Below, in pieces: positions 1 to 8,021 of a stretch of DNA of 64,000 bases; position 1 is the first letter of the stretch, and the number at the start of each line of letters is the position of its first letter. The stretch comes from Marinobacter halophilus (GTDB lineage Bacteria > Pseudomonadota > Gammaproteobacteria > Pseudomonadales > Oleiphilaceae), in contig NZ_PXNN01000005.1 of assembly GCF_003007685.1 (NCBI RefSeq), positions 62,001-126,000 on the forward strand, written 5' to 3'. Position numbers and translations under genes: made by a program. Under the pieces are notes generated by a model. The model was not told the origin of the DNA and did no database searches. It worked only from the letters and a program-made list of their open reading frames with translations.

Positions 1-893
1 ATCAGGCCGGCCAGAATAAGCCCACCGCCGATCACATGAAACACGCCCAGCGACTCGCGAAGGAATATGCCTGCCAGTATGGAAGCAAACACCGGTGTCA
101 GGTACATAAAGATGGCAGCCCTGGCCGGGCCAATTTCGTGTACGCCGTGATTCCAGAATGCGTAGGCAAGGATACCGGGGAAAATCGCGAAATACAGTAG
201 TGGCATGGCCGTATCCTGGGTCAATTCAAAGCCTCCGGAGAAAAGCAACACATCTGCAAGGTAGAACGGCGAAATTACCAGGGTGCCCAGCAGGATCTGG
301 GTGGTCAGGAAGGTCAGTGCCGGCAGAGGCACGGCCTGGCGCCTCAACAGGACCGAAAACAAGCCCCAGCTGAACACCGCCGCGACCATGATCAGGTCGC
401 CTGGCTGCGCTTCAAGCCCGGTCAGTACCGAGATATCTCCCCGGGCAACCACGGTCAGTATGCCGGCAATGGCCAGAGCGATACCCAGGGCCTGAATGGG
501 CCGGGTGCGGTCGCCAAGCAGAACCCAGGCCAGCAAAGCGACAAAAATGGGAATGGTGGCATTGATAAGGGCAATATTGGTGGCGGTGGTGGTAATGGCA
601 GCGTAATACAGCAGGGAATTGAACGCGGCTACGCTGAAGGTGGCCAGTGCCAGCATCGAGCCAAAGCGATCCCGTATTACCCGGCGATGACGCCACATGC
701 CCGGAAGCCCGACTGGTAACAAAATGACCAGGGCAATTACCCAGCGCCAGAACGACATGGACAAGGGCGGGATGAACTCGACGGTGGCCCGGGCGAGCAC
801 AGCGTTGCCGGCCCAGAACAGCGGTGTAAGCACCAGCCCGATATAGGCCATGCCCGGGATTCGGGAAAAGATTCCGGCGTTTTCCGCAGGCAC
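1..893 (-). CDS. EamA/DMT-family transporter, 3' end cut by window edge
   Basis: Inner-membrane exporter of the drug/metabolite transporter (RhaT/EamA) type. Translation gives alternating hydrophobic helices with two EamA repeats; recognisable family stretches are LTPLFWAGNAVLAR near the N-terminus, INATIPIF at the end of the first repeat, and AFWNHGVHEIGPARA followed by LTPVFASILAG in the second. The open frame continues past position 1, so the C-terminus is missing. I chose the GTG at 893-891 because AGGAG lies six bases upstream; an in-frame ATG at 851 is the alternative. The gene lies about 45 bases downstream of the aspartoacylase-like gene on the same strand and may be cotranscribed with it. 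The substrate cannot be told from sequence. Confidence 0.85.
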   Translation of the reverse strand, partial: MPAENAGIFSRIPGMAYIGLVLTPLFWAGNAVLARATVEFIPPLSMSFWRWVIALVILLPVGLPGMWRHRRVIRDRFGSMLALATFSVAAFNSLLYYAAITTTATNIALINATIPIFVALLAWVLLGDRTRPIQALGIALAIAGILTVVARGDISVLTGLEAQPGDLIMVAAVFSWGLFSVLLRRQAVPLPALTFLTTQILLGTLVISPFYLADVLLFSGGFELTQDTAMPLLYFAIFPGILAYAFWNHGVHEIGPARAAIFMYLTPVFASILAGIFLRESLGVFHVIGGGLILAGL

Positions 894-939
894 GGGCGCT
901 CCTGTGCGTCAGATGCTGTCAGGTAAAACACCTAGCATA

Positions 940-2355
940 CTACTCCTCCGGTACTTCTGCCTCCGTACCTATGTGGTAGGCCGCAAAACCGGCCATCACC
1001 ACCTGATCGACCGCCATGCCAATGATCCGGCCGCTGGAGCTGGAGTGAATCGGATATTGTGCGTTGGTGATTGGATCAGCCACATAGCCCAGGATTTCGC
1101 CCTGAGATACGTAATCGCCCAGGCCAATCTCACTGAACAGAATGCCGCCATGCTGAGCCCGCACCCAGGTGGAGTCGTAGTACACCGGTTCCGGGTCGCC
1201 CCAGACAAACATCCGTGAAATCATGCCGTGCTTGTCCATCAGGCTGTTGAGGCTGTTGACGCCGGCCTCAATCTGATGCTCCTGAATCCGCAGCGATTCG
1301 CCGGCTTCCATGGTGACCGCGCGGATGCCCACAGCAACCGCGGCAGAACGCAGCATGCCGGGTGACCCGCTGCTGTGGACCACCGCCATCCGATCAAAGC
1401 CCCGGGTAAACTGCGCCACGTCCGGGTTGTTCATATCCGCCCGAAGCTGCGGCAGGTTGGTACGTTTGAGTGACCCGGTATGAATATCGACCAGCATGTC
1501 ACAATGGCGGATGATGTTTTCGAACAGTGAGTAAGCCACCCGATCCGCCAGATTGCCCGCTTTGCGCCCGGGGAAGTAACGGTTCAGATCCCGGCGGTCA
1601 GGCAGGTAGCGGCTACCCTGCTGAAATCCGGTGAGGTTGACGATGGGTACGCCGATAACCCGGCCACTCAGTTTCTCGGGGTTCAGGTCATATATGGCTC
1701 GTCGAACAATTTCGATGCCGTTGAGCTCATCGCCATGGATAGCGCCGGTCAGGCACAGCGTAGGCCCGGCATTGATGCCGTTAACCACCAGTACCGGTGT
1801 AACCTGCGATAATCCCGCAATCTGTATTTGGGGCGACCATGACAAACGGGTGGATGTGCCTGGCCGGATGTCCGTGCCCAACAAAGAGAAACTTTCGGCC
1901 AATGCCGGCTCTGTGGTACCGGCGGCATCAGGCTCTGAGGGTTGGCCTGGTTCGTCAGCGACCACGGGCAGGGGGTCGGCCAGGTCACTTTCCGTAAGGG
2001 CTTCTGGTTCAGGCAGCGGCGCGACCTCTTTCAGATCAATGTTCGGAGCAATTTTTCGGGTGGCGGGCACCGCCAGTGTTTCAGCCTCCACCGGTTTACC
2101 ATCCGAATCTGCCTGATTGGTCCCGGATGCCGGCACTTCCTGCGTCTTTTTCACCGTGTCTTTGCTCTGGGACGCGCCGCGCCGTGGCTCGGATCGCACC
2201 ACATCTTCAACGTTTTCATCTTCGGCGAGCTGGGCAATCAACATTGTTCCGGACGGTTCATTCTGATTTGCCCAAGCGGCGGCCGGTAGAGTGGCCGCTA
2301 AAAACAGAATGGGAAATTGTCGGGTTGTGAAGTATTTGAGCCTTTGAAACAGCAT
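940..2355 (-). CDS. Exported succinylglutamate desuccinylase/aspartoacylase-family zinc hydrolase
   Basis: Zinc-dependent hydrolase of the AstE/AspA group (M14-like carboxypeptidase fold), 471 residues. Visible zinc-site elements are HGDE (His207, Glu210) and the later DIHTG (His292); DLNRYFPG near 257 and TMEAGE near 355 are typical of the family and bind substrate carboxylate and supply the catalytic glutamate. The N-terminus is hydrophobic (residues about 13-29, ending AWA) and resembles a signal peptide, followed by a roughly 120-residue Pro/Glu/Ala-rich linker before the enzyme domain. Family members act on N-acyl amino acids in the cytosol; export and the long linker point to an envelope substrate, which is inference. 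Substrate unknown. Confidence 0.85.
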   Translation of the reverse strand: MLFQRLKYFTTRQFPILFLAATLPAAAWANQNEPSGTMLIAQLAEDENVEDVVRSEPRRGASQSKDTVKKTQEVPASGTNQADSDGKPVEAETLAVPATRKIAPNIDLKEVAPLPEPEALTESDLADPLPVVADEPGQPSEPDAAGTTEPALAESFSLLGTDIRPGTSTRLSWSPQIQIAGLSQVTPVLVVNGINAGPTLCLTGAIHGDELNGIEIVRRAIYDLNPEKLSGRVIGVPIVNLTGFQQGSRYLPDRRDLNRYFPGRKAGNLADRVAYSLFENIIRHCDMLVDIHTGSLKRTNLPQLRADMNNPDVAQFTRGFDRMAVVHSSGSPGMLRSAAVAVGIRAVTMEAGESLRIQEHQIEAGVNSLNSLMDKHGMISRMFVWGDPEPVYYDSTWVRAQHGGILFSEIGLGDYVSQGEILGYVADPITNAQYPIHSSSSGRIIGMAVDQVVMAGFAAYHIGTEAEVPEE

Positions 2356-2463
2356 AAGTCCTCGAGTACCTTACCGATGGCCCCAAGAATAGGGCCCGAT
2401 GTGGTTCATGCATACTGCTGTGACAGAGGTTTAATGCCACTTTCATGATCGCGGGCTCACTTA

Positions 2464-2492
2464 TTGTTGCCCGGTATGGTGGAATGTATTAA
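2464..2492 (+). promoter_or_regulatory. Candidate sigma70 promoter for the PMP3-like gene
   Basis: TTGTTG at 2464-2469 and TATTAA at 2487-2492 are separated by 17 bases and lie about 55 bases upstream of the start codon. The match to consensus is only partial (3/6 and 4/6), so this is a weak prediction. Confidence 0.3.
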
Positions 2493-2546
2493 CACTGCTA
2501 TCTTTCAGTGATATGACCGTCATACGTACTACGAGGAGTGAACTGA

Positions 2547-2705
2547 ATGGACCTTTTGCGAATTCTTATTGCGATTCTGTTACCGCCTTTGGGTGTTTTT
2601 TTACAGGTGGGCATCGGTAAGCACTTCTGGATTAACATCGTGCTTACCCTGCTTGGCTACATTCCTGGCATTGTTCACGCGGTCTGGGTAATTGCCAAAA
2701 AATAG
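2547..2705 (+). CDS. YqaE/PMP3-family small membrane protein
   Basis: A 52-residue protein almost entirely made of two hydrophobic helices: MDLLRILIAILLPPLGVFLQ, then a short polar turn with GIGKHFWIN, then LLGYIPGIVHAVWVI and a Lys-Lys end. The LPPLGVFLQ and GYIPGIVHA stretches are the signature of the PMP3/YqaE proteolipid family, small inner-membrane proteins linked to ion and osmotic stress. A clear AGGAG lies eight bases before the ATG. The gene stands alone and converges on the NUDIX/MBL gene. Function beyond the family is not known. Confidence 0.9.
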   Translation: MDLLRILIAILLPPLGVFLQVGIGKHFWINIVLTLLGYIPGIVHAVWVIAKK

Positions 2706-2725
2706 CCCGGCAACTTATTCCGGGC
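2697..2725 (-). terminator. Rho-independent terminator of the NUDIX-MBL gene
   Basis: On the minus strand GCCCGG and CCGGGC (2720-2725 with 2705-2710) form a six-pair stem with a nine-base loop, followed after two bases by six T. The TAA stop of the upstream gene lies inside the loop, so the gene and terminator overlap. Confidence 0.5.
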
Positions 2726-4352
2726 GCCGGATGTGCCAGAAATCATCCTTCTGAAAAGCCCGGTGCTCGGCTTCCAGTTTCAGCAAATGCGCCAGTGCTG
2801 ACCGCGCTGCCAGCCCATGAATGGCTGCCGGCACGTCATCGTAGGCTCTGGCGGTCAGATCTTTCAGGCTGACCGGTGTCAGCGCGTCCAGCACCCGGGC
2901 AATCTTGTGTTCCCGTGATAGCCGATGAGTAATCAGATAATCAATCACCGCCTCCGGCTGTCCCATCAGAAAACCATGGGCCGGGGCAATAAAACGAACA
3001 GATTCTTCCAGCAAATCGTAGAGCGCTTCGACATAGGCTTTCATATCGCCGTCCGGCGGATTGATCACCACGGTCGAGCCTTGCATGATGTGATCGCCGG
3101 AAAACAGCAGCTCCTGCTCCGGCAGCAGATAGCAAAGATGATTTGAGGCGTGACCGGGCGTGTGCAGAACCTTCAGCGCACCGGCTTCTGTCTCAATCAG
3201 GTCTTCATGCGTGGGTTCGTTATCCGGGGCGAAGGTTTTGTCCTGGCTGGCACCTTCCGGAGCGGTCCAACCGATCACCCGGCATCCGGTCCGTTCCTGC
3301 AACAGCCTGACCGCCGGTGAATGATCCAGATGAGTGTGGGTCACCAGCACCTGATCCACCGCGCCGCCGGTTACCTCCAGAATCCGCTCGATGTGCGTCT
3401 CATCCGCAGGCCCCGGATCAATGACGGTAAACCGCTCAAAGCCCAGAAGGTAGGTGTTGGTGCCCGGCCCCGTCATCATCCCCGGATTCGGCGCCGTTAG
3501 CCGGACCACCCCGGCGGCAACCTCAACCGGTTCACCCGGAGTAATCTCCGCTTTGACCGACCCCTCGCCCTCCGGGTCCAGCTTTACCGCTTCATCATAC
3601 GCCGGCGCGTTCGGCTCCAGCAGTACTGGCTGACCCTTACGCAGCGCCGGCCAGGGATCGGTCGGAAACGCCTCCGGCGGATTGGCATGGGCATAGCGCA
3701 TCAACTCCGCGCTGGTGCTGAAATCGCACAATACCCGCAAGGTCCGGATCGTCGGCAACCCCAGCAGCCGCTGCCCGGCCCGATGCTCCGCCAGCGCCTG
3801 CGCGGGTGAAATCCACACCTGATCAATGGTCTCCTCACCATCGTGACTGGCGACCTGCCCCGCCGGCGCCACCGCCACAAAAAACCGCGTATCAAAGCGC
3901 CGGGGCGGCCCCGGCGGCGTCACCCAATGGCTCAGATACGCCAACCGGTCCAGCGGCACCATCAGCCCGTGCTTCGCACACAACTGCGCCAGCGACACCT
4001 CATCCCGGAACAGCGCCTCCCGCTCACCATGAACCGGATGCTCCGCCCCGACCAGCGCCCCAGCGCTGTCCTGAGCCAGCAGAACCCCGGCCTCCTCAAA
4101 ACACTCCCGAACCGCCGCCAGCATATAATCCGCGCCGCCCTCGTCCAGACTCATGGTCTGACTGATGTGGGCGTCTTCAACTCCGACCATATGCACCCGC
4201 CCCTCCGGTTCCTGCGCGTTCACCGCACCGCCGGGAAACACATAATACCCGGGCAGGAAAATCGCCTCCCAGGTGCGTTGCAGCAGGAGTACTTCGAGTC
4301 CGTCGGCAGTATCACGGGTCAGAACCAGGGTTGCGGCAGGGCGAATATCCAT
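2715..4352 (-). CDS. NUDIX hydrolase fused to metallo-beta-lactamase-fold hydrolase
   Basis: Two-domain protein of 545 residues. Residues about 1-230 are a NUDIX domain: the box appears as GGAV followed by RECFEEAGV near residue 78, with the FLPGYYVFPGGAVN entry typical of the family. Residues about 270-520 are a metallo-beta-lactamase fold, with the zinc motif THTHLDHS near residue 337 and later HTPGHASNH and SGDHI metal ligands. Members act on nucleotide-linked or CoA-linked substrates (NUDIX) and thioesters or lactone-like bonds (MBL, RNase-Z/LACTB2 type); the combined substrate is unknown. The start at 4352 gives a normal NUDIX N-terminus; a longer frame to 4463 would run through the repeat at 4399-4513 and is rejected. 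Terminator immediately follows. Confidence 0.85.
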   Translation of the reverse strand: MDIRPAATLVLTRDTADGLEVLLLQRTWEAIFLPGYYVFPGGAVNAQEPEGRVHMVGVEDAHISQTMSLDEGGADYMLAAVRECFEEAGVLLAQDSAGALVGAEHPVHGEREALFRDEVSLAQLCAKHGLMVPLDRLAYLSHWVTPPGPPRRFDTRFFVAVAPAGQVASHDGEETIDQVWISPAQALAEHRAGQRLLGLPTIRTLRVLCDFSTSAELMRYAHANPPEAFPTDPWPALRKGQPVLLEPNAPAYDEAVKLDPEGEGSVKAEITPGEPVEVAAGVVRLTAPNPGMMTGPGTNTYLLGFERFTVIDPGPADETHIERILEVTGGAVDQVLVTHTHLDHSPAVRLLQERTGCRVIGWTAPEGASQDKTFAPDNEPTHEDLIETEAGALKVLHTPGHASNHLCYLLPEQELLFSGDHIMQGSTVVINPPDGDMKAYVEALYDLLEESVRFIAPAHGFLMGQPEAVIDYLITHRLSREHKIARVLDALTPVSLKDLTARAYDDVPAAIHGLAARSALAHLLKLEAEHRAFQKDDFWHIRRPE

Positions 4353-4398
4353 AAGGTACTCTTGTTGTTTAATGTATTTGCGCGCGCAGGATGGATGA

Positions 4399-4513
4399 GC
4401 GGGGATTGGCGGTGGGCCTTCCAAAACTGTGCGGAGCCAGGGATGGCGGAGCCCAAGCGTCACAAGGATGTGCCGAAGGAGCGTGTTTTGGAAGGCCCAC
4501 CGCCAATCGCCGC
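4399..4513. repeat. Covarying intergenic hairpin element, copy A
   Basis: 115 bp: arms of 29 bases (4399-4427 and 4485-4513) complementary at 28 of 29 positions, enclosing a 57-base loop that starts TGTGCGGAGCC and ends GAAGGAGCGT. The loop is nearly identical to that of the copies at 14354 and 16336, while the outer arms differ. It lies between divergent genes, so it is on the promoter side of both the NUDIX-MBL gene and the thioesterase. There is no T-run next to the stem, so it is not a normal terminator. Confidence 0.9.
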
Positions 4514-4637
4514 ATACTCCGCAACAAAAAGCGCAGGGACAACAAGCAAGATACCCGATAGCAGCACAGGATGAGAAGTCACAACGGGAAGCGTATGATT
4601 CAGACTAACCAAATCCGAACCTGATCAGGACAAGCCC

Positions 4638-5066
4638 GTGGCAAGAATCAAACTGGAACTTCCGGACAACGCCTTCTGCTTCGAAACCCGAATGCCCGTC
4701 AGAATCACCGACATCAACGGCGCCAACCACCTCGGCAACGACGCCCTCATTTCGATGCTCTCCGAAGCCAGAGCCCAGTTCCTGGTCGAGTATGGCATCG
4801 AAGAAGCCGATCAGAACGGCATGGGCATTATCGTCACCGACCTCGCCACCATGTACCAGGGCGAATCATTCCACCCCGATCTGCTGCGGTTTGAAGTCGG
4901 CCTGATGGACTTCAACAAATACGGCGGCGATTTTGTGTTCCGGGTCAGCAAAGTCGAAACCGGTCAGCCGGTTGCCCTCGCAAAATACGGCTTCGTTTTC
5001 TTCAACTACCAGACCCGTGAAGTCACCGCCATGCCGGACAGCTTCCGCGCACGCTTCGCGGACTAA
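4638..5066 (+). CDS. Hotdog-fold thioesterase family protein
   Basis: 142 residues with the 4-hydroxybenzoyl-CoA thioesterase/YbgC-like layout: an early beta strand, VRITDINGANHLGNDALISMLSEAR (Asp at the usual catalytic position followed by NHLGN and the long helix), then strands ending GFVFFNYQTREVTAMP. Probably hydrolyses an acyl-CoA thioester in the cytosol. The start is GTG with AGGA nine bases upstream. Its TAA stop overlaps the stop of mrpG on the other strand, so the two transcription units converge with no spacer. The physiological acyl group is not evident. Confidence 0.85.
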   Translation: MARIKLELPDNAFCFETRMPVRITDINGANHLGNDALISMLSEARAQFLVEYGIEEADQNGMGIIVTDLATMYQGESFHPDLLRFEVGLMDFNKYGGDFVFRVSKVETGQPVALAKYGFVFFNYQTREVTAMPDSFRARFAD

Positions 5067-5407
5067 CGGTCCGGATAGTTTCGGCTGGGGCCGCCCTTGC
5101 CGACACCACGGAACAGGGCGGCCTTGGCCATCATATGGGCACTGACCGGCGCGGTGGCGAACAGAAACACCGTCACGATCGCCTCATGCACAGACACCGT
5201 GCCCCGCTGGAAACTGAAGTACAGCAGTGAGCCCACCAGCAAACAACCCAGCCCCAGGGTACTGGCCTTGGTCGGCCCGTGCAGGCGCATGAAAAAATCC
5301 CGCAACCGTGCCAGCCCGATGGAGCCAATCAGTGCAAACAGGGCGCCGGCAATCAGGAACAGCGAAACCACCAGTTCAAGCAAAAACGGCATGGTTGATA
5401 CAGTCAT
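5063..5407 (-). CDS. mrpG: Na+/H+ antiporter subunit G
   Basis: 114 residues, three hydrophobic helices, with the MnhG/PhaG hallmark stretch GSIGLARLRDFFMRLHGPTKASTLG. Small membrane subunit of the multi-subunit Mrp cation/proton antiporter. Last gene of the mrp operon; its start overlaps the mrpF stop by four bases (ATGA-type coupling). Confidence 0.93.
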   Translation of the reverse strand: MTVSTMPFLLELVVSLFLIAGALFALIGSIGLARLRDFFMRLHGPTKASTLGLGCLLVGSLLYFSFQRGTVSVHEAIVTVFLFATAPVSAHMMAKAALFRGVGKGGPSRNYPDR

Positions 5408-5676
5408 TCGATCACATCCCCCCGTAACAGGTACTTGGTCATTGCGACCGTACCGACAAAGCCCATCAGCGCAATCAGCATGGCGGCCTCGAACAGAATG
5501 CCCAGCGACAACCGGATATCAAACAGCACAATCAGAGCGATGCTGTTTATCATCAGGGTATCCAGGGCCAGAATCCGGTCAACAATATCCGGCCCGATCG
5601 CCAATCGGTACAGATTCAGCAGGATCGATACCGCAAACAGAGTGATTGCCAGGTTAACCGCCCATTCAATCATCAA
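5404..5676 (-). CDS. mrpF: Na+/H+ antiporter subunit F
   Basis: 90 residues, three transmembrane helices. The central GPDIVDRILALDTLMINSIALIVL is characteristic of MnhF/PhaF and includes the conserved Asp residues. Overlaps mrpE by 11 bases and mrpG by four. An alternative ATG one codon downstream is equally possible. Confidence 0.93.
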   Translation of the reverse strand: MMIEWAVNLAITLFAVSILLNLYRLAIGPDIVDRILALDTLMINSIALIVLFDIRLSLGILFEAAMLIALMGFVGTVAMTKYLLRGDVIE

Positions 5677-6160
5677 AAATCTCCTGTAACGGTAGCTCGT
5701 AACGGCGGTGGATGTCCTGAATCAACGCCTCTTCATCGTCCAGGTGCAGACAGTGAATCAGCAGCGTTCTGCCCTCGCGGTCATAGTGAGCACTGACGGT
5801 GCCAGGCGTCAGTGAAATGGTGCTGGCCAGCATGGTGACCGCGAAATCATCTGTCAGCGACAGCGGATAGGTAAAAAAGCCCGGTTTGAGGTCGTCCGAC
5901 TGAAACAGAATACGCCGAGCCACTACCAGGTTCGACTTCAGAATATCCAGTAACAAGCGCCCTAGATAGACCAGCAACTTGCCCGGGTATTTGACCCGGG
6001 AGCGCTCCGGCCAGAACGGCTGGGTGACCAGCGAAATCACCACCGCCAGCACTGAGCCCAGCAGCAGATGGGCGAAGCTGAACTGATTCATCAGCAGCCA
6101 CAACAACACCAAAAACCCGGTAAACAGAGGGTGAGGCAGCCAGCGCTGTAACCAGGTCAT
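5666..6160 (-). CDS. mrpE: Na+/H+ antiporter subunit E
   Basis: 164 residues, N-terminal membrane helices and a cytosolic C-terminal domain. Conserved features are the LTPGTVSAHYD motif and the HCLHLDDEEAL stretch seen in MnhE. Probably supports stability and assembly of the antiporter complex. Overlaps the mrpD stop by four bases. Confidence 0.93.
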   Translation of the reverse strand: MTWLQRWLPHPLFTGFLVLLWLLMNQFSFAHLLLGSVLAVVISLVTQPFWPERSRVKYPGKLLVYLGRLLLDILKSNLVVARRILFQSDDLKPGFFTYPLSLTDDFAVTMLASTISLTPGTVSAHYDREGRTLLIHCLHLDDEEALIQDIHRRYELPLQEIFDD

Positions 6161-7686
6161 GGGTTGTGTCCTCCATTCGCCATCGCGGATTCACCCAGCA
6201 CCGCCTCAACATAGGCTGACGGCTGGTACAGCTGACCCGCAGTCGCGCTCATATAGTCCATTACCGGGGCGGCAAACAGGGCCAGAGCCGCGCTGATGCC
6301 GATCAGCACCGACACGGTGGCGACCCGGGCCGGATCAAGCCGGCGCCGCTGGCGGCCAGTATACGGCTCCGGTTTCCAGAACCAGCCGGAGCCGGCCCGG
6401 CTGAGCGCGGCAATCATGAACAGCCCGGCCACCAGGGTGATGCCCCAGAGCCAGAGATACTTTGGGTGGCTGACGGCGTTCTGCAGCAACCAGGCCTTGC
6501 TGATAAATCCCGAAAACGGCGGCAACCCTGCCATGCTGGCGGCAGCGACCAGAAACAATGTGCCCAGCAGCCAGCGATTGGTCAGCGGCGCGGTAACGGA
6601 CAGCAGGTCGTAACCCTCAGCTCGCTGCCGGCCGATCAGATCGGCCAGCAGGAAGAACACCGCCGCCAGGCAGGTGCTGTGCAACAGATAGAACAGGCTG
6701 GCGGCCAGCACCGTGGCCTCGGCCATGGCAAAGCTGGCCATCAGCAGCCCACTCGACAGAATCACCATATAGGCGGCCATGGTGCGCAAACTGGCCGCAC
6801 CCAGGATGCCAATGGCGCCAAGGCCAAGCGTGACCAGTGCCAGTGGCCAGAGCCAGAGAAAAACGTCGGCGTTGAGCGGCTGGGCCGAATCCAGCCCGAA
6901 CACGATCAGCAGCACCCGCACCATGGCGTAAAAGCCCACCTTGGTCATGATCGCGAACAGTGCGGCTACCGGGGCGCTGGCTGCGGAATACGCTCGTGGC
7001 AACCAGAACAGCAGCGGCAGAATTGCTGCCTTGATGCCGAATACCACCATCAACAAAAGGGCAGCGCCTTTGAGCAGTGTTTGATCGTCTGGGTTGGCCG
7101 CCGCAATTCGCACCGCCAGATCGGCCATGTTCAGGGTGCCGGTCAGGCCATAAAGAATGCCCAGCGCCAGCAGGAACAGCGCAGAACCCAGAAGATTAAT
7201 GATGACATAATGCAGACCGGCCCGACTGCGTGCGCGGCCGCCCCCATGCAGCAGCAAGGCGTAGGAAGCCAGCAGCAGGATCTCGAAGAATACAAACAGG
7301 TTAAACAGATCACCGGTCAAAAAAGCGCCGTTAATGCCCATTAGCTGAAACTGGAACAGCGCATGAAAGTGCGAGCCTTCCCGGTCACTGCCACGGCTGG
7401 CGTAAAGTACGCAGAACAGCGCCAGTAACGCAGCCAACAGCAACATCATGGCGCTGAGGCGGTCGAGTACTAACACGATGCCAAACGGCGGTTGCCAGTT
7501 TCCCAGCCAGTAGGTGTGGTAGTCCGCTTGCGCGGCGGTAACCGCCCATACGCCGAGGGCCACCAGCAGACTGGTGGACAGAATGCTCCAGACCCGCTGG
7601 CGACCAATGCTGGCCCGGTGGTTCAGTAGCAGCCAAGCGGCGGCCAGCATAGGAATTACCACCGGTAGAATCATCAGGTGCGTCAT
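6157..7686 (-). CDS. mrpD: Na+/H+ antiporter subunit D
   Basis: 509 residues with about 14 hydrophobic helices, homologous to the proton-pumping subunits NuoL/M/N of complex I. Visible family elements are the LFVFFEILLLASYALL segment with a conserved Glu in helix 5 and the GIKAAILPLLFWLPRAYSAASAP segment with the conserved Lys. Ion-translocating core subunit together with MrpA. Coupled to mrpC and mrpE by four-base overlaps. Confidence 0.95.
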   Translation of the reverse strand: MTHLMILPVVIPMLAAAWLLLNHRASIGRQRVWSILSTSLLVALGVWAVTAAQADYHTYWLGNWQPPFGIVLVLDRLSAMMLLLAALLALFCVLYASRGSDREGSHFHALFQFQLMGINGAFLTGDLFNLFVFFEILLLASYALLLHGGGRARSRAGLHYVIINLLGSALFLLALGILYGLTGTLNMADLAVRIAAANPDDQTLLKGAALLLMVVFGIKAAILPLLFWLPRAYSAASAPVAALFAIMTKVGFYAMVRVLLIVFGLDSAQPLNADVFLWLWPLALVTLGLGAIGILGAASLRTMAAYMVILSSGLLMASFAMAEATVLAASLFYLLHSTCLAAVFFLLADLIGRQRAEGYDLLSVTAPLTNRWLLGTLFLVAAASMAGLPPFSGFISKAWLLQNAVSHPKYLWLWGITLVAGLFMIAALSRAGSGWFWKPEPYTGRQRRRLDPARVATVSVLIGISAALALFAAPVMDYMSATAGQLYQPSAYVEAVLGESAMANGGHNP

Positions 7687-8021
7687 GGTCGATCCTCGTT
7701 AGGGTTTTCCCCGTCGACGTGATCGCTGCGCAGTTCAACTGCCGCCTTCAGCGACAACACCACCACAAAGGCGGTCATGGCGAAGCTGATGACAATGGCG
7801 GTGAGCACCAGGGCCTGGGGCAGAGGGTCTGCGCTGTCTGGCGTCAGGCCGACGATGGCCGGCGCGCCGGTGGTCAGTCGGCCCATACTGAACAGAAACA
7901 GGTTAACCGCATGGGACAGCAGGGTCAGGCCTAACACCACGGAAAAGGTTCGCGCCCGCAGAATCAGGAACACACCGCAGGTGGTCAGAATGCCGAGAGC
8001 GACCGAGATCATCAGTTCCAT
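7683..8021 (-). CDS. mrpC: Na+/H+ antiporter subunit C
   Basis: 112 residues, NuoK-like, three membrane helices: LGILTTCGVFLILRARTFSVVLGLTLLSHAVNLFLF and a C-terminal PLPQALVLTAIVISFAMTAF, both typical of MnhC. The start overlaps the mrpA stop as TGATG and its own stop overlaps mrpD by four bases. Confidence 0.94.
   Translation of the reverse strand: MELMISVALGILTTCGVFLILRARTFSVVLGLTLLSHAVNLFLFSMGRLTTGAPAIVGLTPDSADPLPQALVLTAIVISFAMTAFVVVLSLKAAVELRSDHVDGENPNEDRP

Noticed and set aside
4399-4513. Integron attC site
   Set aside because: The element has conserved loop and variable arms, the reverse of attC, and no integrase or cassette array is present.
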